Positions 1 to 5,009 of a stretch of DNA of 5,009 nucleotides are shown in pieces. The stretch covers positions 1-5,009 of the forward strand of contig JAKSCF010000152.1 in NCBI GenBank assembly GCA_022360735.1. Reading direction: 5' to 3'. The position numbers were made by a program, and so were the translations under genes. Positions within the stretch are counted from its first letter, which is position 1. Every line of letters begins with the position of its first letter. A model generated the notes under the pieces. The model searched no databases, had not been told where the DNA came from, and worked only from the letters and a program-made list of their open reading frames with translations. The stretch is from Clostridia bacterium (GTDB lineage: Bacteria; Bacillota_A; Clostridia; Peptostreptococcales; JAAYPU01).

Positions 1-961
1 TAATATCACCTATTATTGAAAATTCGGCTTTAATATTTTTACTGATTTCGGATTCATCAATATCAATATGAATAAAAGTTGATTTTCTAGCAAATTTCTG
101 CGTATTTCCGGTGACTCTATCGCTAAATCTTGCACCAATTGCAAGCACTAAATCGCTGTTATTCATGGCTAAATTAGCTTCTTTAAAACCATGCATCCCT
201 ATCATACCTAAAGATAATTCATGGTCTCTGGGAAAAGAACCTAAGCCCATTAAAGTATTTAAAACCGGAATTTGATTTTTTTGTGCCAATTCATTCAATT
301 CATCAACAGCTTCCGAAGTAATAATGCCGCCGCCTGCATAGATAACAGGTTTCTTAGCTTTATTAATCAAGTCGGCGATTTGTTCAAATGCTTCAGAATC
401 ACATTGTGAAGCCACTCTTTCTAATTCTGCTGTACCTTGTTTTTCATAATCATACATTTCAAGCATCAAGTTCTTAGGAATGTCTATTAATACCGGTCCA
501 GGCCTATCGCTTTTAGCAATTTCAAATGCTTCTCTAATACTTCCGGACAGATCTTTTAGATCTTTGATAAAATAATTATGTTTTGTAACCGGAAGGGTAA
601 TACCGGTAATATCTACCTCTTGAAAAGAGTCTTTTCCAATTAAGCCCAAAGGTACTTGCCCAGTAATCACTACTAATGGAACAGAGTCCATATATGCAGT
701 TGCAATACCTGTCACTACATTGGTTGCCCCAGGACCACTGGTTGCAAAACAGACACCTACTTTACCTGTCGACCGAGCATATCCATCAGCAGCATGTGTT
801 GCACCCTGTTCGTGGCATGTTAGTATGTGCGTTATGCTATCTGTATAGTCATATAGCGCATCATAAATAGGCATAATTTGACCACCTGGATATCCAAATA
901 CATATTCAACTGCCTGTTCTTTCAAACATTCCATTACAATTTGCGCACCTGTCAACTGCAT
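1..961 (-). CDS. ilvB: Acetolactate synthase large (catalytic) subunit, 3' end cut by window edge
   Basis: The first 320 codons of the thiamine diphosphate (ThDP) enzyme that condenses two pyruvates to acetolactate, or pyruvate with 2-ketobutyrate to acetohydroxybutyrate. This is the first common step of valine, leucine and isoleucine synthesis, in the cytoplasm. Seen: an N-terminal ThDP-binding (PYR) domain with GYPGG at 23-27, the catalytic Glu in CHEQGA (E51), ATSGPGATN at 73-81 and GKDSFQEVDI at 109-118. The central domain carries the conserved GARFSDRVTGN at 276-286. The C-terminal ThDP/Mg-binding domain lies beyond the left edge; the family is usually about 550-600 residues, so a bit over half is visible. 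The ATG at 959-961 is preceded by AAGGAG with 7 bases spacing. It lies 26 bases after ilvC with no terminator between, so it is read from the same T-box-controlled transcript. No small regulatory subunit gene (ilvN) lies between them. ThDP relatives such as glyoxylate carboligase are less likely given the neighbour and the motif set. Confidence 0.96.
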   Translation of the reverse strand, partial: MQLTGAQIVMECLKEQAVEYVFGYPGGQIMPIYDALYDYTDSITHILTCHEQGATHAADGYARSTGKVGVCFATSGPGATNVVTGIATAYMDSVPLVVITGQVPLGLIGKDSFQEVDITGITLPVTKHNYFIKDLKDLSGSIREAFEIAKSDRPGPVLIDIPKNLMLEMYDYEKQGTAELERVASQCDSEAFEQIADLINKAKKPVIYAGGGIITSEAVDELNELAQKNQIPVLNTLMGLGSFPRDHELSLGMIGMHGFKEANLAMNNSDLVLAIGARFSDRVTGNTQKFARKSTFIHIDIDESEISKNIKAEFSIIGDI

Positions 962-987
962 AAAATCACTCCTTGTTTATGTCGTTT

Positions 988-1995
<1,008 letters not shown>

Positions 1996-2092
1996 TTAAA
2001 TATGATTTTATGTTATGTATTAAAAAAATCTTCCTCATCAAACTTAAAGGTTGATTTTCTTTGTCATGTTATTAGTATGCATTTTTTTTAAT

Positions 2093-2133
2093 AAAAAAAA
2101 GCCTCTCCCCTAACATTGTTAGGGGCGAAAGCT
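2093..2133 (-). terminator. Regulated (T-box) intrinsic terminator
   Basis: On the minus strand, CCCCTAAC (2118-2125) pairs with GTTAGGGG (2107-2114) around a 3-base loop. The stem is extended by AGCUUU/GAGGCU, including G-U pairs, and is followed by eight U (2093-2100). The 5' arm is the same sequence the antiterminator needs, so the two folds exclude each other. Confidence 0.95.
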
Positions 2134-2349
2134 ATCGCGGTACCACCCTAAATCACATTTCTTATGTAAGAAACGTCTTCATTAAAATAACGGCTAATTG
2201 CCGGCTCCACTTACTTTCATACGATTTCACCAGAGCAGCTCAGAAGTGACTATTATATACCAGTTAATATCAACTCACAGCAACCGTTGACTCTCTGTAA
2301 TCTAATTAGTATTTTTTTCTTCGTCATTGCAAATTTCATCTTTAAATTA
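2093..2349 (-). ncRNA. T-box leader of the ilvC-ilvB operon, probable tRNA-Val sensor
   Basis: A cis-acting RNA that binds a specific tRNA and lets transcription continue only when that tRNA is uncharged. Seen on the minus strand: GAAG and CTTC closing the base of the specifier loop, the conserved AGAGAG (2291-2296), a TCAAC/GTTGA apical pairing, GAGCTGC, a stem III hairpin (2158-2173, TTTCTTA over TAAGAAA) and the T-box core GGGTGGTACCGCG (2136-2148). The specifier triplet is best read as GTC at 2248-2250, followed by the expected purine A and then CTTC; GUC is a valine codon. Antiterminator: UUAGGG (2146-2151) pairs with CCCUAA (2119-2124), with the standard 7-base UGGUACC bulge and a GCG/CGC helix. 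The bulge UGGU would pair with an ACCA tRNA end, which suits tRNA-Val. The specifier is assigned by eye, and the loop-E bases usually found around it are not obvious, so Val is likely but not certain. The 5' end is estimated from the promoter. Confidence 0.95.
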
Positions 2350-2355
2350 ATAACC

Positions 2356-2384
2356 ATTGTACTAATGAAATTCTTTTTAGTCAA
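2356..2384 (-). promoter_or_regulatory. Vegetative (SigA-type) promoter of the ilvC-ilvB operon
   Basis: On the minus strand, -35 TTGACT (2379-2384) and -10 TACAAT (2356-2361) are separated by exactly 17 bases, so each box has 5 of 6 consensus bases. A- and T-tracts upstream (about 2398-2420) could act as an UP element. Transcription would start near 2349, just ahead of the T-box stem I. Confidence 0.88.
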
Positions 2385-2461
2385 CTGTTTAATGCGTGAT
2401 TTTTAAAAAATATTTTTTTATAAGTCTGTAATGGGTTTGATTTTTATGATTTTTTTACTGT

Positions 2462-2490
2462 AACATCTTCAATATATGTATCATAATATA
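2462..2490 (+). promoter_or_regulatory. Candidate SigK-type (late mother-cell sporulation) promoter
   Basis: AACA (2462-2465) and CATAATATA (2482-2490) are separated by 16 bases. This fits the SigK pattern known from Bacillus (mACm, 16-17 bases, CATAnnnTA). SigE uses a similar -10, so it cannot be excluded. The stretch is AT-rich and chance matches occur, but the position, about 30 bases ahead of the gene start, is right. Confidence 0.5.
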
Positions 2491-2510
2491 CTAACAAGTG
2501 AGATTGTTAG
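2491..2510 (+). repeat. Perfect 7-bp inverted repeat just before the ribosome binding site
   Basis: CTAACAA (2491-2497) and TTGTTAG (2504-2510) flank a 6-base centre. The right arm includes the first two bases of the AGGAGGTG ribosome binding site (2509-2516). If transcription starts upstream of the repeat, it forms an RNA hairpin touching the binding site. If it starts inside, the repeat straddles +1 like an operator. Confidence 0.55.
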
Positions 2511-2522
2511 GAGGTGTTTTCT

Positions 2523-2801
2523 TTGGTTGATGAATTAACTGAAGTTGATAGCAACGATTGTGGTTATGGCGGCAAAGGTTTTTGTGGATTTGACGATAAC
2601 TTTATTTGGATAATTATAATCATACTTATTCTTCTCTTGGTATGTTGCTGTTGCGGTGGCGGCGGTTTCTTTGACGGATGTTTTGGTGGATGCGGATGCG
2701 GCGATGGCGGCGGACTGCTCATCATTATCATCTTAATTGTTATTTTCTGTTGTTGTTGCGGTGGTGGCAACTTTGGAAACATTTTAGGAGGAATGATCTA
2801 A
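2523..2801 (+). CDS. Small Cys/Gly-rich protein with two hydrophobic segments (unrecognised; possibly sporulation-related)
   Basis: I do not recognise a named family. The product is 92 residues with 13 Cys and 23 Gly. Layout: an acidic start (1-12), a Gly/Cys stretch (13-26), hydrophobic segment 1 (27-40, mainly Ile/Leu), CCCCGGGGFF (41-50), a Gly/Cys/Asp linker (51-64), hydrophobic segment 2 (65-75), CCCCGGGNFG (76-85) and a short tail. The two hydrophobic-CCCCGGG units are 35 residues apart, like an internal duplication. The hydrophobic runs are short for membrane spans unless the Cys are included. Start: TTG at 2523, 6 bases after a strong AGGAGGTG (2509-2516); the in-frame GTG at 2514 lies inside that site and would give 95 residues. 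A monocistronic unit is suggested by its own promoter candidate and terminator. Real coding is supported by the strong ribosome binding site, the repeat at protein level with different codons, and the terminator right after the stop. A spore-layer or membrane role is only inference from the SigK-like promoter and the loose resemblance to small Gly/Cys-rich sporulation peptides. Confidence 0.8.
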   Translation: MVDELTEVDSNDCGYGGKGFCGFDDNFIWIIIIILILLLVCCCCGGGGFFDGCFGGCGCGDGGGLLIIIILIVIFCCCCGGGNFGNILGGMI

Positions 2802-2814
2802 AATCAAAACATAC

Positions 2815-2850
2815 ACTGCGGATTTTTATCCGCAGTACACCCTTTTTATT
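2815..2850 (+). terminator. Intrinsic terminator of the Cys/Gly-rich gene, possibly bidirectional
   Basis: ACTGCGGAT (2815-2823) and ATCCGCAGT (2828-2836) form a perfect 9-bp stem with a TTTT loop. It starts 13 bases after the stop. The T-run (2843-2847, then more T to 2853) begins 6 bases after the stem, slightly far. On the minus strand the same stem is followed by GTATGTTTTGATTTT, so it could also end the convergent pseudouridine synthase transcript, whose stop is at 2852. Confidence 0.82.
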
Positions 2851-2851
2851 T

Positions 2852-3757
2852 TTAAAAATCCTTCTCATAACAATCTATTAAATTTTGCATATCCCATGGA
2901 AGTTCTGCACGAACTTCCATTTTTTCTTTATGAATAGGATGTGTAAAAGATAAATATGCTGCATGAAGGGCCTGTCGCTCCATACTGCTTGTATTCTCTA
3001 TCCCATAAAGGGTATCCGCTACTACAGGATGTCCTAAATATGACATATGTACTCTGATTTGATGTGTTCTACCCGTCTTTAAATGGACTTCAACCACTGT
3101 ATATTGATCCCCTAACCGATTCAGCACTTTATAATGTGTTAACGATGCTTGTCCATCGGATAATACTTTTCGTGCTGCATCCCCTACTACTTTTTTTATT
3201 GGGACATCAATGATGCCTTCGTCTGCTTTGATGATGCCTTCTACAATAGTGATATACTTTTTCACAACTTTATTTTGCCGCATCTGTTCAGCCAAAGCTT
3301 CTTGAACCACTGCATTTTTTCCTATCATTAAAAGCCCTGAAGTATCTCTATCCAGCCGATTAATAAATCGTATTTTATAGGTCTCGTTTTTATGATTCAT
3401 ATAATGAACCAACCCATTGGCAATAGTACCATCTACACACCCTTTGGTTGGGTGAACAACTATCCCGGGCTGCTTATTAATAAACAGCAGGTCATTGTCT
3501 TCATAAACAGCTTCAATGGGAATATTTTCAGGTGTGAAATAACTGGATTCTTCAGGAAAAACAACCCGAATCACATCGCCTTCTTTTCCATCAACATTTA
3601 AAAATACATGCTCATCATTTTTATAGACGCCATTACTCTTTTTTAATTTTCTTAGAAATCTACCGGATAGCTTCAATCTTCTCTTTAAAAGTTCACTTAA
3701 AGATATGCCCTCATCTCTCTTTTGGATGATATATATCATGTCATTATTGTTTTTCAT
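2852..3757 (-). CDS. RluA/RluD-family pseudouridine synthase
   Basis: 301 residues, typical for the family. It isomerises specific uridines in RNA, usually 23S rRNA, to pseudouridine in the cytoplasm. Seen: an N-terminal S4-like RNA-binding region (about 17-67, with LSELLKRRLKLSGRFLRKL), then the catalytic domain with the family motif NKQPGIVVHP (94-103), the catalytic motif RLDRDTSG (134-141, catalytic Asp D136) and a C-terminal TGRTHQIRVHMSYLGHPVVAD stretch ending in TLYG. Start: ATG at 3755-3757 with GGAGGG (3763-3768) 5 bases away. The reading frame stays open to an ATG at 3835, but that has no ribosome binding site and would add an unusual 26-residue extension. Clostridia often carry several paralogues (RluC-, RluD- and YlyB/YhcT-like), so the exact target uridine and a gene symbol cannot be assigned from sequence alone. 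It is monocistronic here, convergent with the Cys/Gly-rich gene and divergent from the NAD kinase. Confidence 0.95.
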   Translation of the reverse strand: MKNNNDMIYIIQKRDEGISLSELLKRRLKLSGRFLRKLKKSNGVYKNDEHVFLNVDGKEGDVIRVVFPEESSYFTPENIPIEAVYEDNDLLFINKQPGIVVHPTKGCVDGTIANGLVHYMNHKNETYKIRFINRLDRDTSGLLMIGKNAVVQEALAEQMRQNKVVKKYITIVEGIIKADEGIIDVPIKKVVGDAARKVLSDGQASLTHYKVLNRLGDQYTVVEVHLKTGRTHQIRVHMSYLGHPVVADTLYGIENTSSMERQALHAAYLSFTHPIHKEKMEVRAELPWDMQNLIDCYEKDF

Positions 3758-3830
3758 TATAACCCTCCGTAGTAGCAGCCAATTTTTATCCATATACTTT
3801 TTTAATCTGGGGCGTATGTGCGCCTCTACT

Positions 3831-3860
3831 ATCATACAATATTTTTTTGATTATTGAAAA
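3831..3860 (-). promoter_or_regulatory. Weak promoter candidate for the pseudouridine synthase gene
   Basis: On the minus strand, -10 TATGAT (3831-3836) lies 18 bases from a poor -35, TTTTCA (3855-3860). Transcription would start near 3824, giving a leader of roughly 65 bases. The -10 is good, but the -35 matches only 4 of 6 bases in an AT-rich stretch. Confidence 0.35.
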
Positions 3861-3972
3861 GAAATATTCTCAATCCATCATATTTGCTTATTATTAAAAA
3901 AATAGAATCAATTAATTCCAAATTACTTGTACCTTTTTAGTAGTTTCTGTAAATAATCTGGGTAAAATATGA

Positions 3973-4007
3973 TAATATTATTTCAGGGTAATATGAGAAT
4001 AATATTA
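3973..4007 (+). repeat. 10-bp AT-rich inverted repeat upstream of the NAD kinase gene
   Basis: TAATATTATT (3973-3982) and AATAATATTA (3998-4007) are perfect inverted copies separated by 15 bases. They lie 35 bases before the NAD kinase start. The left arm touches a possible -10 box (TATGAT, 3968-3973), for which I see no convincing -35. It could be an operator or a leader hairpin. In DNA this AT-rich, a chance origin is a real possibility. Confidence 0.4.
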
Positions 4008-4041
4008 AATTAATAAGTTTTTAAGAAATGAGGCAATAATA

Positions 4042-4857
4042 ATGACGAATCACGAAGGCAATAGACACATTAACATTGTATCCAATGATAATGCACTCTC
4101 CCAAGAGACCAAAAGAATTCTAAAACAAAGACTTGAAAAAGACGGATTTATTATACCTAAAGAGTTTGATTATAATGCTCAATTAATCATTTGTATCGGT
4201 GGAGATGGATCATTCTTGCGAACATTGCATGCCTTTGACTTCCCAAATATACCTATTATAGGCATCAATACCGGCCACCTGGGCTTTTTTCAAGAGATCG
4301 CACCTTACCAGTTGGATGAGTTTATTTTTAAGTATAAAAAAGGCGATTATAAGATTCAGTACCTTAATGCTGTTTCTGCAAATATCACTGCCAAAAATGA
4401 CAAATATAAATTAAGGGCTATCAATGAGATCGTTATTAAAAGCAATCAATCCAGAACCGTTCATCTTAACATTTCACTTGATGACAGCTTTTTAGAAAGG
4501 TTCAGTGGTGATGGTGTACTTATTTCAACCCCTGCCGGAAGCACAGCATACAATTATGCCTTAGGCGGAAGTATTGTAGACCCCAGATTAAACCTGCTTC
4601 AAATCACACCTTTAGCGCCTATAAACTCCACTGCTTATCGCTCTTTTACATCCAGTGTCATTGTTCCGCCACAAATCAGCATTCGTATATATCCTGAATA
4701 TACTTTTGAAAATTCTATAGCTATTATTGCAGATGGTATTGAACACCGGTTTAATGACATATCTGAAGTATCTCTAAATTTATCCGATATTAAAGCGCAG
4801 CTGCTCCGATTGGATCATTATGATTTTTGGAATAAAGTAAAAAGCAAATTCTTATAA
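4042..4857 (+). CDS. nadK: NAD kinase (NAD(+)/NADH kinase family)
   Basis: 271 residues, the usual length of the short Gram-positive enzymes. It phosphorylates NAD to NADP using ATP or polyphosphate and so supplies the cell's NADP pool; it is cytoplasmic and usually oligomeric. Seen: GGDGSFLRT (53-61, with the conserved catalytic Asp D55), GINTGHLGFF (74-83), the NAD-contacting NE pair in RAINEIVIKS (N128, E129) and the signature SGDGVLISTPAGSTAYNYALGG (split as 155-164 and 165-176), followed by ITPLAPIN and a C-terminal beta-rich domain. The start ATG has a modest GAGG (4030-4033) 8 bases upstream. The first Rossmann strand is short, since GGDGS appears by residue 53. The NADPH it makes is the usual cofactor of ketol-acid reductoisomerase, but adjacency is not proof of a link. 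Many clostridia have a second NAD kinase near recN or xseA; this copy is not in that setting, so it may be a paralogue. It ends tail-to-tail and overlaps the next gene by 6 bases. Confidence 0.95.
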   Translation: MTNHEGNRHINIVSNDNALSQETKRILKQRLEKDGFIIPKEFDYNAQLIICIGGDGSFLRTLHAFDFPNIPIIGINTGHLGFFQEIAPYQLDEFIFKYKKGDYKIQYLNAVSANITAKNDKYKLRAINEIVIKSNQSRTVHLNISLDDSFLERFSGDGVLISTPAGSTAYNYALGGSIVDPRLNLLQITPLAPINSTAYRSFTSSVIVPPQISIRIYPEYTFENSIAIIADGIEHRFNDISEVSLNLSDIKAQLLRLDHYDFWNKVKSKFL

Positions 4858-4886
4858 TGATATTTCATTATAAAATGAATTTGCTT
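4842..4886. terminator. Long imperfect hairpin across two convergent stop codons, probable terminator
   Basis: AAGCAAATTC (4842-4851) pairs with GAATTTGCTT (4877-4886), and inside it TTATAATGA (4852-4860) pairs with TCATTATAA (4865-4873). The loop is TATT and only AAT (4874-4876) is unpaired, giving a 19-bp stem. On the minus strand the stem runs into GCTTTTTACTTTATT, a usable U-tract. On the plus strand it is followed by CTTGTT, a poorer tail. Both stop codons lie within the left arm, so the arms are partly coding for both genes. Confidence 0.65.
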
Positions 4887-5009
4887 CTTGTTCCGTCCAA
4901 ATATTCATTAATTGATCGTCCTTTGTAAATAACAGCACGTTATCCTTAGGCACATATTCCCACTTTCCAGTAACATAGTAATAGTGATTTAAAGATAATA
5001 TATCTTCAA
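4852..5009 (-). CDS. 3' end of an unrecognised gene, cut by window edge
   Basis: An open frame enters from the right edge and gives the last 51 residues before TAA (4852-4854). I do not recognise the family. The visible tail is rich in aromatic and charged residues (NHYYYVTGKWEYVPKDN, then WTEQEANSFYNEISL at the end), with no Cys and no hydrophobic segment, so it looks like the C-terminus of a soluble domain. It is convergent with the NAD kinase, and its last two codons (TTA, TAA) overlap the end of that gene. Support is the open frame up to the edge, the terminator-like hairpin placed at its stop with a U-tract in its direction, and the lack of another good frame here. It could still be a chance frame of 158 bases. 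Confidence 0.6.
   Translation of the reverse strand, partial: EDILSLNHYYYVTGKWEYVPKDNVLLFTKDDQLMNIWTEQEANSFYNEISL

Noticed and set aside
2038..2056. Weak hairpin (ATCAA/TTGAT) followed by a T-run on the minus strand, as a second terminator before ilvC
   Set aside because: The stem is about 5 bp with a mismatch, it has few G-C pairs, and it is separated from the T-run by nine bases.
2045..2083. A tiny 12-codon frame on the minus strand between the T-box terminator and ilvC (possible leader peptide)
   Set aside because: It has no ribosome binding site and no run of Val, Leu or Ile codons; the T-box already explains control.
2641..2790. CRISPR-like or tandem DNA repeat in the GGTGGCGGCGG-rich stretch
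   Set aside because: The repetition follows from Gly and Cys codons within one reading frame. There are no regular spacers, and the DNA of the two units differs at synonymous sites.
2564..2881. Minus-strand frame 2564-2782 (Pro/Gln-rich) and plus-strand frame 2678-2881
   Set aside because: The repeated Gly and Cys codons of the small gene keep other frames open. Neither has a ribosome binding site, and the second runs through the terminator.
3392..3601. Plus-strand frame of 69 codons inside the pseudouridine synthase gene
   Set aside because: It is antisense to a gene with complete family motifs and lacks a ribosome binding site.
3758..3835. N-terminal extension of the pseudouridine synthase to the ATG at 3835
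   Set aside because: There is no ribosome binding site there, the extension is not family-like, and the inner ATG at 3757 has GGAGGG at good spacing. The candidate -10 box also overlaps the far ATG.

Overview
The window looks like chromosomal DNA of a low-GC, spore-forming Gram-positive anaerobe (class Clostridia, possibly a Lachnospirales-type lineage). This rests on the AT-rich base composition, strong AGGAGG-type ribosome binding sites, a T-box leader ahead of a branched-chain amino acid operon, and protein sequences that read like clostridial homologues. It is an inference, and the species cannot be named.

Left part (1-2384, minus strand): a branched-chain amino acid operon. A near-consensus housekeeping promoter (2356-2384) drives a T-box leader (2093 to about 2349). 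The specifier triplet is best read as GUC (valine), and the antiterminator and terminator are cleanly alternative. Then come ilvC (ketol-acid reductoisomerase, 988-1980) and, after 26 bases, ilvB (acetolactate synthase large subunit, running off the left edge). The two enzymes catalyse consecutive steps: IlvB makes acetolactate or acetohydroxybutyrate, and IlvC isomerises and reduces it. Uncharged tRNA-Val would switch both on.

Middle (2462-2850, plus strand): a small, very odd gene. It encodes about 92 residues, 13 of them Cys and 23 Gly, built as two copies of a hydrophobic segment followed by CCCCGGG. The upstream region matches the late mother-cell sporulation sigma factor (SigK) promoter pattern, and an inverted repeat overlaps the likely transcript start. 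A strong hairpin terminator follows and may also serve the convergent neighbour. This is the most novel-looking locus in the window.

Right part (2852-5009): a minus-strand RluA/RluD-family pseudouridine synthase (2852-3757), then a divergent plus-strand NAD kinase (4042-4857). The 284-base spacer between them carries a weak promoter candidate and a 10-bp AT-rich dyad. The NAD kinase ends tail-to-tail, with a 6-base overlap, against an unrecognised minus-strand gene entering from the right edge. A 45-base imperfect hairpin spans both stop codons and probably acts as a terminator written inside coding sequence.

No tRNA, rRNA, CRISPR array, insertion sequence or phage feature was seen. Apart from the Cys/Gly-rich gene and some regulatory details, the genes are ordinary housekeeping genes.
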